Source: Himantopus leucocephalus
Taxonomy: Eukaryota; Chordata; Aves; Charadriiformes; Recurvirostridae
Length of the DNA: 64,000 nucleotides
Assembly: GCA_003993805.1 (NCBI GenBank)
Contig: RSEF01000001.1
Span: 61,728,860-61,792,859 of the forward strand
Reading direction: 5' to 3'
The position numbers were made by a program, and so were the translations under genes. Every line of letters begins with the position of its first letter. The stretch's first letter is position 1. Of this stretch, positions 27,229-40,484 are shown piece by piece. The notes beneath the pieces were generated by a model. It was not told the DNA's origin. It searched no databases and saw only the letters and a program-made list of their open reading frames with translations.

Positions 27229-29942
27229 GTCTCGCCCACCTCAGCACTGACCAGCAGAAGGCTAAGGGAGAAGTCAAAGGCTGATGAAGACACTGCTCAA
27301 CGCTGTATTGATTTTTCTGACCTGGCACTGACAGATTCAAACTGAAGCCCAATGCTGTTAGACAGACCATTCCCAGATCTCAGCCTGGTGTTTATGACTC
27401 TGTACGCTGCTGACCTGGGCTGGACCCCCAGCATAACTAAGCCTGAGAGGCTTAATGCCTCCCCTCTAAGGATTGCTGCCATCTGACACTTCACTACTAC
27501 CAGGCAATCTGCTGCATTAACCAGCATCTCCAGGGGTCATGCAATAAATCTGCCTTTACTGTGCATCCACCTTCACCTCGGGCATTGGCTGCAAGAGGGG
27601 CCACAGCTTGGCAAGCCTCAGCTTGTAGGTGAGATGTGCCACAGCTGAAGCAGGACTCAGACGGAAGGGATGCTCAGGAGAAAGTGTCATTTATTTTCCC
27701 ACCTTGCTGCTTTCCCCACCTCAGGAACAGGGGACAAAAATGCGAGAGAGTTTGTTCCACGCCTTCTCTCCTGTCTGAGCTGCGTGTTCCCTTATACAGC
27801 TCTTTATTCTTTCTTGCTTTTTCAGGTTTTGCACACAGAAGCACATTCTTGATCTCTAGGCTACATTGGCTGACACTCTGAAACAGTCCTCAAGGGACTG
27901 CCCAGCTTTCGGGCAGCCTGCTCCGCTGAGCCCTGTGGTTTGGAGAAGGCGTAGGAGAGTTTACTTTGTTGAGCAGTCCCACGTGGGCAGCGGGGAGCAG
28001 GCTGTTTGTTCCACCTTCAGCACCTGCCATGGTATTTGGGGTTTGGAAGGAATACAGACTCCCACTGGAGGAGCAGGTGAAGCAGCTGCTGTTGCCTCAG
28101 TGCTCCCCAACCACTGAGCTAGAAAAGCCTTGGCCCCAAGGACATCTTCGCTACCGTGACAGGGTGACAACAACTCTCCAACAGACTGAAATACAGCTCC
28201 TTCAAGCTCCTACCCTTACCTTAAGGCTGAAAAGCAACTCCCCTTGCTCTCTAGGCACCACTGGGCATCGCCCATCAGGTTTTTCCTCTTTCTCCCCCAG
28301 CTGTGGTGGCCTTTGTGAGCACAGGCATTTTGTGCAGCCACTGATGGATGTTGCTGGTTGTGGGTGGGAGGGTGGCTGAACATGAAGAGGACCCCTTCTC
28401 AGAGGCTCAGTGGCTTGGAAGAGTTTTCCTCAAGGGAAGAGAGCAGCGCAGGCCCAGGATTGTCCCTGTCAGCCAGCCTGTTTGCCTTACCCTTGTCCAA
28501 GTGAGTGGGAGAGCGCTGTCTGCTTGCATTAAAGCGGTTGCACCGTTGATAGGCTGCAAGCAGGCAAAGAGTTCACTTGGGGGAAAAACACAAAGCATGG
28601 CAGGGCAGGAGAGACTCTTTTAAAACGCTTTTGTCTTTTGATAATCACAGTAATAAGACCTCTGGTGGAAAATCTATACCTAATAAAAAGTTTAACAAGT
28701 CCAAGGAGATATTCAAGGCTACTGAGACCAATTGGTGAGAACCTGAGACCTACTCACCAGCCCTCAATATGTTAATTCACAGTGTACCTGAGAGGAGAAC
28801 ATGACCCAAAGCTCCACAGAGTTACAAAAGCATTGCTGCTGGGAGGATCAGGTGAAAATTTTTTAAGCTGGTGGCAGAAGCAGCCACTGACTATTCTTTC
28901 AGAAGGAAAGGGAGAAAGAAACAGTTCAGCTATTTTGGAATAGGCAATTGCAGAAAAACCCCTGCCTAAATCAGTCTTGCAATCACTAAGACTGGTTAGT
29001 CTGACTTTCCATGGAGAGCATTTCCACCAGGAGCTTAAAGCAAATGGTGAGGGCAGTTTTGATGGAGGGGTGCAGAGAAAGGCAGGGGCAGCAGCACAGG
29101 AGAGACGGGTGGGAAACCAGGGAAGCACTTCCCGCACAACAAAGAGCAAGCTAAGGGAGAGCTTTAGTGCAGAGAACAGGCTAGGAGAGACACTTGAACT
29201 TTTGGGCAGCTGCGTTCAGGGAAGCAGGACCTTGTGTATGTTCCTTGCCAATAAAGAAAGCTGCACCAAGCACAGGCTTTCCTCCACTATCAATTACTTA
29301 TTAACTCCTGCACTCCTGAGCTAGTTGCTGAGGTCTGGAGGCGGCACCAGGTGCTGGAATGATTTTGGGGCAGCAAAGCCCCGTGAAGCAAACCCCAGCA
29401 AAGGGGAAGGCTGGCAACATAACTCAGGGTACAGGAGAGATGGAGCTGCCGCTCATGCTCAGCATCTCCAGCTCTAAGTCCAGGGCACACAGGATCACAA
29501 ACGCAGGTCGACAAATACATGAGTAGCCAGAAGGTTTTACTCCGGGCCCCACTAGCCCAGACATCCCCACCCCTAAACCCCACAAAGGCCATTAATGGGC
29601 AGAGATGCACGCAGGGTATCGGTCCTTTCCCACCCCACTATAAAGCAGTCCCAGCACAGCAATCCCTTGGCCTGGTCACGCACGCATACTCCTGGGGAAA
29701 AACCCCCTTAATACCTCTGCTTGAGCATCCATCCCCTGAGCTACTCAGGAAATACCATAGCCAGTGCAATACTGCTTCTCAGTCCCAGCAATAACAGGAG
29801 GCAGATGCAGCAGCAGGGAAGGAGACTGCCAGCCCCACCGCCGCCCCCACCGCGCAGGCAGACATACAAACTTACCTTTCACTCCTTCCTTCACTAACTG
29901 TCTTATCGCCATAGCAACTGTAATCCTAGGTCAGGCGGCTAG

Positions 29943-29966
29943 AAAAAAAATAAATAAATAAATATA
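29943..29966. repeat. (AAAT)n simple repeat
   Basis: An A-run followed by four AAAT-type units. Confidence 0.85.
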
Positions 29967-32900
29967 CAGCACAAATGAAGATATACACTATCACCAAACA
30001 CAGCCTCAGTGGTAGAATCTAATTTTCATTAGAGACATAACAGTGGTTTTGCATAATTATACATATATTAATGCCCAACATGCCCATCTTCAGTTAAAAT
30101 TCATGAATTCTGTTCTAAATAAAAAGCCTTGCTCATTGCAGGTTAATTTTTAATATTTTTTTTTTTTAAGAGGAGAAAATATCTCTAAAAGCTCAAGTCA
30201 TACTTGCACAGCTTTTTCTTAATCCTGAGATTAACGGGGAGAGGAAAACGCAAAGATTAAGTCAGCTTTCAAGTAGAAACATGATATAAAACATAACGGG
30301 AAACTTTGCTACTTTTACAATATGAGAAGAGAGAGCGAGCAATAAAAAAAATTGGCTAGATGCTGGAGCATACCTGGAGCTGAGACCCAAAGGAAAGCAT
30401 CTCATGGTCTTTCCCTTTGGTGTACGTGGTGAAAATGATGCAGCAGCATTATACCGAGAAGCAACAAACCGCTGCGAGTGACTGAGCACAGGTTTGGCTG
30501 GCACCAGAATTTACTACATTGCTTGAGGTCAGCGGTTACAAGAGGAGGTTTATTTACTCTGACGGCACAGATACAAGATAAAAGTGCCAAGGGACAGCCC
30601 CAGCCAAGAAAGCCCTGTAAAGGAAAGAAACCCTTCTTCTGTGTCCTTCCTTTTTTTATTTTCTCCTACTACCTTCAGGTTCCTTCGTTACTCACTAAAT
30701 ACAAGTAACCTGAGCCTGGTACCCTATGCCCCTCTTCATTAGCAAGTTTCCAGGTGGGACTTGTCTGAGTGATGGGGAGTCCCTGGTGCTGGTCACACCC
30801 ACCTTCCCTGGTCCTACATGTGGGGCAGTGCCTGGAGGGTGGTTATTGCCACTTCAGGTAGCAGGGACCTGGGTATGTAGGGGCTTTGGGACCTCACAGT
30901 GAGCTCTTGCGTTGCAAGCAAGCAAGCATGCATGCAGCTCTAAGGTTGTTCACAAAACCCTGACCTGGTGCATGCTGGACTTGATAGTAAAATAAATGTG
31001 GCTTCCTTAGGAGGTGCCTCTTCTTTAATTGTATCAATATCCTAGCCAGGAAATAAAGGGAAAAGCTGCTACCTGAGTTTGTCTCCACAGGGGCTTATTT
31101 AATTCCTCACTTACAGAAAAGGCAAGGAGGACTGGGACAAAAGGGAGAGGAGGGCTGGGCTTGAGGGAAGGGTTTGGGGCTGGAGAAGGGGTGCAGGAAG
31201 GAAAAAGAGAGAGTTGGCAGAATGAATGGAAAGGCAGGAGAAGAGATGGAGAGAGGTCTGTCCTAAACAATGACGGCAGTCTCTCATGGCTGTCACTCTC
31301 CAGCTCCTCTCCTCCCTGCGTTGCCATTAGCACACAGCAGGAGGAAGAGAGGCAGAGCACAAAGCTCAGCCGGTGTAGGGAAAAAAGCTCCCTTCCCACC
31401 CACGTTTCTGGAGGAGGGAGAGGGAGTCCACCACCTCTAAGTCCAAGTCCACCCTGGCCAGGGTGTTGCTCATCCTCCCCTCTGCAGTAGGGAGCCATGG
31501 CTGACACGGAGCTTCGTCAGGAGCACAGGGTCCAAATGTGGCCCCTTCACACCGCCCTATGAGCACCTCCTGCCCCTGTCCACATGCCTGAGCCCTGAAA
31601 GTCCATGAGGAAAAGAGAAGTAACAGCTTGGTTCAGATGCTGCTGGTCACAAACAGATTTAAATACTTTTTTTTTTTTAAATGAACATACACTTCTGGCT
31701 CACTTGTGCTCACTTTGTTCTCCCTTCTCAAGTGGTGGCCCAGACAGAAAAGATGCTTTTTAGAGATGTCAGATAGGGCCTGACAGAGGGTCCTGCTGGG
31801 CAGGAGCTGGGAGCAAAATGGAGGGAAGACCCACCTCCTCTCCAACCGCTTCTTCCTCCTGCTTGTCCTTCAGGCTGGCCCCTGGCTGGGAAGCAGAAGG
31901 TTGAAAATAAGTTTATATCTGTATCTTGCAGCTCATACTTGGCAAAGCCAGCTCTTCCGTAACCGTGCTGTACAGCTGAACTGCGTACACAAAGCAACTC
32001 TGAGCTGCCCAGACCATGCATGCTGGGGAGATGCAGTGTGTTGCAGAGCTGTGCTGCAGGCATGCGTGAGCTGTTTGCCCAGGATTGCCCGTTGCCTAAG
32101 AAGGCTACCCAGCCTCCTGCCTGAACAGAGAGCAGTGGCGTTGCTAAAACCTCCAGAAAAACAGGGAAAGTGTTCAAATGCCTCTGAGATAATATTTACA
32201 GGTGGTAACAGGACAGGCGTCGAGATACGGTGGCTCCACATGGGAAGAAAGACGTTAGTCCTGGTGTTAATTTCCCTGTTGCTACTGTGGAGAGAAGGTT
32301 CAAAATCTTCTCTGAACTGGCAGAGGAAACAAAACCAGCTGCTCCTCTGATTTTTGTGTTATCTACAGTTACCACCTCTGACTGCCACAAAATGTGGGTG
32401 GGCCACAAAAAGGGGAAGTGAGACACATGGGGACATCAGATGAAGGAATGGAGAAGCAAGGAGTAAGACAGACACGAGACATGTCTGTGTGGCCATCAGC
32501 AGTAGAATTGCAGCAGATGAGGTCGTCCCAGGTGGCTTTCATTTCATTCCAGCCCAGGTGCAGGGAGCAGTGAAACTGCCCTGGCACAGACCTGTGCGGG
32601 TCCCATGTCCCACGTGCACTTGGGGAGCACATGCCGAAGCCTTCTCCTTCTGCACCTTCACAAATGAGTGCCCAGTGCCCCTTCTACATTGAAACAAGCT
32701 TGAGTTTGTGTCCACAGCCCCCCGTGGTCCACAGCCCTATGGGCCGAGCGCGCCCTTGCCTCCTCGCCCTGTGCCGGTCACCCTGGATGCTGGTGTACCC
32801 TGAGCCTGGCTCCTGGCCACGGACTGCACACAGCCAGCACCGGCCAGCTAACGCCTCCTTCTCCCTTCCTGCTCCCCAGAGACAGCATGGACAGAGGGTT

Positions 32901-35900
32901 TCCTTCTCAGGACATTTACAGGGAATGCTCGGACCTACTGGAAGTAGCTGGAAAAGGAGTGTGCGTTTTCCCGCACCCCGTCCTGCCTTCTGGTATCTGT
33001 GATGTGGGATGTGTTGTGAGGGGACATGGGGCTCTTCCTGGGGGTGAGACGGGGATGGGACCCTGAAGGGACTGGGGAGGTCCCTGAAGGGGGCATACAT
33101 CAGTCCCCCTGACAGAGGATGTAGCAGAAGTGATGCTGAAAGCCAGGGGTGGGATTGAGGAAACTGGCTCAGCATAGACATTCGTCTCAGGCAAGGGGCA
33201 TTAACACAGTAATGGCTTAAAAATAGTGAGTCCCCACTCTGAGGGACCTGAATGGTTCAAGGTGTGTAAGGAGACCTGCACAAACAAGAGGGGCTTGCGA
33301 CTGACCCTCCCTCCCCCATGTCCCTCATGGACCCAAATAAATGAGCTCAGAAGAGAAAGGGACAAAAGAATGAGAGGGGTGTGTGGGAAGAAATTAGGAT
33401 AAACTCAAGGAGGAGCTGAAATGATGACTGAGGAAGCTTGTCTGCCCCAGAAATGTCATCATTCCCCCTTCCCTCCCACTGGCTCCTGCAGTTTTGGTAC
33501 AGGCTCATTCTCCACCTTGGTGTTCCTCTCCTGCAGACCCCACTGCACACAGACATCCCTCGACATGGGCCACAAGGCAGGGGGAGCCCTGGACCCCCTC
33601 CCCACTCCATCTTTTGTGCGTGGGGGGGTTGCCCATGTCACTTGCTGTGGCTCCCACAGTGGTGGGGCAGTGGCAAGGAGAGCTACGGCTCTGCTGGGGA
33701 CCCCAGCACGATGGTCCCCTCCCTGCAAACACGGGCATTGCGCGGCATCAAGGGAAAACAAAGCAGCAAGGGTTGCAGTGTCACAGCCTCAGTTCCCCTT
33801 TGGAGGGACATTTAAGCCCGCTGGAGAGGCAGAGGGGATCTGCGAGAATATCCAGCAGCACAAGCTTTATGATTTAGGCAAACAGTGTAAATGCTTAAGT
33901 ACTTATACGCTAATGTCTTTCCTAGCGCTTTCACAAACGGACTCTCCTGCCCACCTGTGCAGAGCAACCTCAGCTGCAGTCTCATAGCAGGGACGTATGT
34001 ACTTGCCTCCTTCTGCCTACAGGCACGCCTGGAAATCCTGTCTGTGCAGTATGGCACCAGGTCCTCTCCCTCTGCCCTGCCTCCCCATCGGAGGGGACAG
34101 GCCAGTGATGCTCGGCCTGCCCTGCAATGCGCTGGGGACCTTTGCGTGATGCACGGCACTTTGGAGGGTGGTATGGAAGGGCAGGAACACGAGGCAGGGA
34201 GCAGGTGATTTGTTTCAATGTTTTGCCGAAGTTGTACAGCAATTCCTGACCAGACGGAGAAGTGGAAGATGCGGCAAGCCAGCCGCATGGCTGTCAAGCG
34301 CTGGGCTGGAGCCGATGCACGCATGTACCGGGGTACGGGCTCTCCTACCCCTCATGGGCATAGATCTGCTCTCACGTGTTCCCACAGCAACAGCGAAGCA
34401 ATCACATTTCTCCTTCTCTGCTGTGCACACCGATTAAAATTGCACTCATCGCAAGTGCCTTAACTCAAGCACCCAGCCCTTTAATTGCTGCAATGAAGGA
34501 TACGAATGTAGGCGATTCCGAGGCCAGCAAAGCAGAAAATTAGCATTTAGCGTGAAAATGATACCACTGCATCATCACCAGTGCAAAGCAAACAACACGA
34601 CCTGCCAGGCTGCCTCTTCCCCTCCTTACCTGTGTGCTCGGACCCATTGGGTGCTGCAACAGCCCCATAGCTTCCCACGCCCACGGGTCCTGCCTCCGCG
34701 GGGCTGCCACCAGGGACCCCTGGCAGGCAGGGGGGCTGCGAGCCGGCATCTGCTTTCCGCCTCTGGACTTCCGATGAAGCAGATTTATACACTCGCTTCT
34801 GAGATAATCCTCCCTCAAATGTCAAAAGTGCCACATTAGCTGCTGCATTGATTCCTGCAGTATTTACAGAGCAGAAAAATGCAGAGGCAGCGAGCACGTG
34901 GCTGGAGGGAAGAAACCCGCACCCTCGGGGTGTCCCTCCGGGTGAATCATCCGCATCTCAAGCCGGGAGTCAGATCTTCACCTCCTCCAGACCCTTAACT
35001 AGCTTTCTCCATCGTTAGTGCAAATTCCCCCCAGGCCTTTTCACCTCTGTTACCTAGGCTGTATTTTTGCCTGGTTGGACACAAATAAACATTAAAATGC
35101 TGCGTCCATCCAAGCACAAAAGGAAAGGCTGTTTACCAGCCAGGCTGGGATGGAGGCAGCACCCCCACCCTCAGGGCTTAACTTGCCAGTGGGTCCCACC
35201 AGATCAGGGTGTCAGAGTTAGCTGGGATGGAGGCGATGGTTTTGCATCTGTGGTGGTCACCGAGCAGGAGTGCAGATGAGCCAGGGAGGGATCGCTCTGC
35301 AGCAGGATCCAGAGCCCTGGGCTTAACTCCGGTCACAGAACCAGCAGCTGCACGTGATCTCCTGCTTTGTTGTGAGATTTTAGGCTGTTCACCCATGTCC
35401 ACATCGGAGGTGACCAAGATTGAAAACAAAATCCAAGTTATGGATCAGACTTCAAACAGGCTCCAGGACAGGGGCTTATGGCCCTTGCTGGCTGTCAGTC
35501 CTGTCTCTGTTTCATGGGCAAACCCACATAGGAGCAATGTTCAGGTGGATCATAAAAAACCCTCTGAATTCCTGAGCAGAACAGGGGTGCTCACCACACT
35601 TGCCCGCCGCAGCCAGGGCTCTGCATGCTGGTGGTTTCTGCCACACAGGGAGCTGATGTTTCCCTGGCCTCCCTTGTGGGGGTACCTGCACGTCCAAGCC
35701 CAAAAGGGAGAATATTTCAATGTGTTTCAGCATGGGGCTGTCACCTCTTCGGGTTCCTGAGGGAATCATTGATGCTGAAGCTGCCACCCAGCCTGTGCCA
35801 CAGCTCCAGTCCTGAACTGTAGACAGACCAGCGGTTTACACAGTGCAAAGAGGGTCCTGGTGGTCCCCCACAGCGCAAGTACACGCACATGCACGCACTC

Positions 35901-36370
35901 ACATACACGCGTGGTGGCTCCCACGGCTCCAAGTCCCTGCATTCCCGACTATGCCGTCTGCCCCAGCTCCCGGCCACCCCTGCTGCTCCTCTTTTCTCGC
36001 CCCGTGGACACCGGTCCCCTGAGCAGCAGCCATGGGCATGCCGCAATGGCTGATGCGGGCTGCGGCCGAGCCATGCCTGGCTCCTTGGGCCACGATGCTT
36101 CAAGGTTGACCCTCTCTCCAGGCCCATGGTGCCTGGCTGGGACCTGGGGCTCTCCACCCCGAGGTGAGCAGAGACCTCTGCAACTCGTTGCAGCCAGCGA
36201 TGGAAGCGCTGCCCGGGCATTGCCTGATCAGTGCTGCGGGGACTACCGGTGAGAATTGTACTGTGTCAGCAGTTTGGGCTGTTTATTGCTTTAATATTCG
36301 CTTGAAAAACAAGACCAGTGGGAGATCTGGCTGTAAACGACAGCCACCCTGAAACAAGTACATGCCTACG

Positions 36371-36411
36371 CCCACGTACACGCACAGACACACGCGCACA
36401 CACGCACACAA
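36371..36411. repeat. Imperfect (CA)n repeat
   Basis: CA units broken by CG steps. Confidence 0.8.
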
Positions 36412-38825
36412 AGCAGCAGTGACTACGGAAGCATAAGAATAAATATTGAGCAGACACTGAGGGATTTTCAGAATAGTCTCTCTGTTTTGTTTTTTTTTTT
36501 TGTTCAATGCCATGTTGTTTGTTGTTGGGTGGGGTTTTGTGTTGTTTTTTGGGGTTTTTTTTCTTCGTGATTCTTTTCCTATGCCTGGGCTTACTACAAC
36601 AGCAGAAACTAATCAGTGGCCAATAATGATTAACATTCTCTCACATGTTATTAACTCTACATTCAATAAAAGGTCATTTTTAAAGACTGTGACAAGAAGT
36701 GTAAGTGTACAGGGGGGCAGTTGTATGTATGTAGAGCGAGTACACACACAAAAGCAGATCTTTTATCCATGCCACCCCACTCACATTGCACTCGACTCTT
36801 TCTTAGAAATATCTGTTATCTAGAATGTGCATAGTTCTTCTGTGTGTAGATCATATCTTGAAACAAACCCTTCATATGGCTCAGATAAGGAGGTGGGAGA
36901 AGTAGCGCGTAAATGGGAACATAAATTAACTGTGTTTGTGCAGTTGTAATTGAAAAGAGAAATGGGGTCATCTGCTTTCACTGTTATCATCCCAGCAATT
37001 ATTAGGTGTAGCTAAAGTGACAGTGGTAGTTTTAGAGGAAAGCCCACCTGGTACTTCACGTCCAAAGCCGTGATAGCTTGAAATCAAGGCTTATACCAAG
37101 GACTCGCAGGGTAATGAAAATGCCTGCCTGTGTGTACCACATACCTTGGGTTCTTGCGTGACGCTTCTCTTCCTTTTGTGTGGGCGGGTAGCTCTCTCCT
37201 AAGAAGTCCCTTTGCAATTTAAGAGCAAAAACTTGGATTAAAGGTGTTTCACTGAAAAATATTTTCTCTTTGGATTGCCATCCGCATGGCCCACGGTATC
37301 GCTGATGGTTTGTTTTGAAGCAGCATCTTGGCCCATATGGGTGTTTCCGACTGAAGGTGGGGTGGCCACCCCATCTGCTTGTGCTGGGTGGTTGCCAGCC
37401 CCCTTTTTGGAGATGCTCTGCCAGGCTCTGTGAAGGGACAGTGCTATTCCCTTAGCAGCAGTCATAAGAAAGATAAGAGGAGAAAGAAAGTGGTGGCAGC
37501 AGGGCAATGACAGGCAGCAAATCTTACCCCACTGTGGTCAGCACAAACTCAAAAATTTCGTCCGGGATGAATAAGCTGGAGGAAAGGGAGGGGAAGAGCT
37601 GCAGGAGGAACTGCTATTGTTTTGCATGGTGCACTGTGTGCACTGGCCCTGTCCTGGCAAACAGAAACAGAAAAAAACCCAAGCCACAGCATCTTTTTAA
37701 GTTTTCACAAATAATACAGCTAAAATGGTGTTAGCACAAGGGGTTGAAGTACTCTGGTCTCCAGGAAAAACAGTGCCTCTCTCACTCTACCATTCTGCTC
37801 CATGGACCATGAGACAAAGAGAGTGCCGTATCCGCTGACTTCAGTGAGTACAGACAAAACTAAGGAAAAAGATTTGCATTCCTTGGTGCTCAGCAGCACT
37901 GCGCAGCAAAGGGGGAGTGCTGTGGCTTAAGTGGCAACAGCCCAACTGCTAATGGGAGTGACTTTGTGAGGTGCCGAGTCCTCCCTGCTCCTACTAATGT
38001 CACGAACGTGAAAGATGCTCGGCAGCTCTGCTGACATGCAAAGCGATGCTGAGGATGTACCCGGCCATAAGGTCCATCTGTGCAATCCCATTGCCGGCAT
38101 AAGGGAAAGGGCAGAGCCCTTATTACTGCAACTGCTGTTGGAGCAAAAGCAGAGGCACGCTGCAAAGTGGAGGCTGGGATGCCGGTTTTGGTGGGGGTGA
38201 GAGCTCTTTGCTTGTAAATCGAGCACATCTGCTCTGGAAGTGGTCGGGAGGCATAAATATTGAATATCACATTGCCAGCTCCCAGTCGAAGTCTGACAAG
38301 ATCTTAGCAGAAATAAACAGGGGGCTTGGAAATATGCAGGAGAAGGAAAAGCGCTAGAGAAGAAACATATATATCTAAATGAGACGGAAAAAATGAATGA
38401 TAATTCAAAGATACTGAGATAGTGAGTTCCTACTGGAAGCCAGTCTGTAGCAAGGAACTAAAATAACATGGGAAAAACTAAGTAGTAAGGAAGATCTCAC
38501 AAAATAAAGTATTCATGAAGACCAGGGAAGGGAATGTTTGGAAAGTCAGATCACATGCAGATAAACTGAACCGGGTGGCGTAACACCCAGTGGCCTGACT
38601 TTGCAAAGTACGAAGCACTTCCTACAAGGTACACTGTGTGTTTTGTGTCACAGGTAGTCAGATAATCAGCGGAGTTTAATTTTCCTCCTCTCTGTGAAAT
38701 TCTTGTGATGAGAACAAGCAAACCAAAGCCACTTACCTCCGCGTCTTCCATAAAAATGTTGAGATTTTAGTTATGTTGGCTAAAATCAAATCTCTGCTCT
38801 TGAGCTGCTGCTGTGACATATGCTA

Positions 38826-38882
38826 GGCACCAGTATAGATTAGGGGTAGACCTGCTGAGAAGTAGTTCTGAGGAGAAGGATC
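38826..38882 (+). repeat. CR1 LINE, part left of the gap
   Basis: GGGGTAGACCTGCTGAGAAG and TAGTTCTGAGGAGAAGGATC match CR1 ORF2 just before the conserved phrase that codes for the LGVLVD region. The element runs into the assembly gap. Confidence 0.7.
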
Positions 38883-38982
38883 NNNNNNNNNNNNNNNNNN
38901 NNNNNNNNNNNNNNNNNNNNNNNNNNNNNNNNNNNNNNNNNNNNNNNNNNNNNNNNNNNNNNNNNNNNNNNNNNNNNNNNNN
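38883..38982. other. Assembly gap (100 N)
   Basis: Exactly 100 N, the conventional placeholder for a gap of unknown size. CR1 sequence abuts both sides, so the missing sequence is probably the middle of one CR1 copy. Confidence 0.98.
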
Positions 38983-39022
38983 TTCCAACTCTGAAAATTC
39001 CGTGATTCCGTGATTCCATGAT
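38983..39022 (+). repeat. CR1 LINE 3' end, part right of the gap
   Basis: TTCCAACTCTGAAAATTCCG followed by two more ATTCCGTG-like octamers and ATTCCATGAT is the canonical CR1 3' terminus with its 8-bp tandem tail, in the same orientation as the left part. Confidence 0.9.
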
Positions 39023-40470
39023 CTTTTGCTCTCCTTGCACAGTTGGTGTGCAGGGCACATCTCGTGTGGCACCTTGTGGGCACCTCACTGCCTGGGGACC
39101 CATCTTGAGTGCCCCATGGGGTGGCCAAGGGGCCTGCTGTCTTGAGGAGACAGTCACTGGGGGTCACCCAAGGCACAACACCTCTGTGATGCCCTGTGGG
39201 GACATTTTGGACAAAAGAGAGCCATTACGGTAGGAATAATTTCATCCTTGGCAAAGAAGAAAAGTAGAAAATTCCTTGAAGACATCTAAGGTTTCTGCTT
39301 TAAGTTTCTTTTGTCTGAAAAATTATTTTCCCGCTTGATGACACTTTCAATTCCCTCCCCCACCTCCAGGCCTGCCCAGCTTCTATTAATTTCACAGAAA
39401 GCTGGTCGTGTTCAGTCCTTCACAGAACCTGGCCTCACAAAAAAAAAAAAACCAAACACCCCCAAAACCCCAAATGCACAACACCACTGACTTTCCATGA
39501 AAGAAAAGAGTGGTCACGCTGGCAATTATTTCCCATATGTCTAATTTCATAAAGAAGCTTTTGGTAGTAGTAAGGAAGACAGATGAAGATGGAGAAGCCA
39601 TGAGAAGAAGTACACCTAGCGGTACACTTTGTTCATTTGGCAGCGCTGAGACGGGGTCTCTGGGCACAGGAGAAATACTAAATACGGGTGCATTTTTCAT
39701 GGGCAGGCTGGAGTGGGTGAGGATTTTCTATGCAAGAGAAGGTGGGAAGCACTCAGGACAGGCCCTGCTCTGCAGCTGCAATAAACCACACCGGGTGGGC
39801 CCAGAGGCCAAGGCGAGAGGGGAAGATGTACAGGGAAGGCTTAGAAAAAACAACTCAAAAAAATGTTGAAAAGAGATGGAGGAACCGGTTGGCAAGTCAA
39901 GATGAAAAGAGCTAAGTACGCCTAGCTTGGCGGAGCAGCAGCCAGAGCAAGACACAGTAGTGGTGTGCGAGCACGTGGAGGAGCTCAGCATTGAGCAGGG
40001 AGAGGGACTGCTTTCGGTGGCAGACGTGGGGGAGAGCCAGGCTCAAGGGTAATGTGGCAGCAGGACAAAACAGAGCAATCTCAGGTTGACGATGGCAGAG
40101 AGCCTCATGGCAGGAGCTGCCTGTGATATAGTCCCCCGTGGGAAGTGGGGAGTACGGGATGCTGAAAAGATGCCCGGGCAAATCCTGGCTACCCTCAGGT
40201 GTTGTTTGGGAGGTGGGTGGGTGATGACAGAGGCTTTTCCTGGTGCCAGCCAACAGCCAGGCATAGCTGGGAAAGGCAGCTCTTGCCAGGAGAAACCGCA
40301 CAACTTACCCCACCACAGAAATCCCCAGCAAAAACACAAGGCATTTGCCGGGTTTTAGTATTCTGCTTCCTCTTCGGGAAGGATGGATCTTTCCTCCTTC
40401 TTCTTCAAACAGTTAGTAAATAATTAAAAGAGAGAGACAAAATATTCTCTAAAGATAACCTAGTCTTTCT

Positions 40471-40484
40471 GTTTCCATGGCAAC
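40471..40484. promoter_or_regulatory. RFX X-box-like site
   Basis: GTTTCCATGGCAAC, or GTTGCCATGGAAAC on the other strand, fits the imperfect palindrome bound by RFX factors with one deviation. Function is inferred. Confidence 0.3.

Larger units (their letters stand above)
26268..38825. other. Intergenic, G+C-richer, no gene seen
   Basis: The largest unexplained part. From about 31 to 36.3 kb it is richer in G+C, which opens long frames in several phases at once (33.4-34.3 and 35.2-36.2 kb). None shows a known domain or consistent splice sites. Simple repeats lie at 27,213-27,228, 29,943-29,966, 35,875-35,910 and 36,371-36,411, and a purine-rich tract at 31,141-31,260. Confidence 0.55.

Noticed and set aside
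33421..33987. A 188-codon plus-strand open frame
   Set aside because: Other frames of the same region are open as well because the DNA is G+C-rich. No domain, repeat structure or splice context supports coding.
35209..35760. A 183-codon plus-strand open frame
   Set aside because: Composition-driven; the translation has no recognisable family and overlaps equally open antisense frames.
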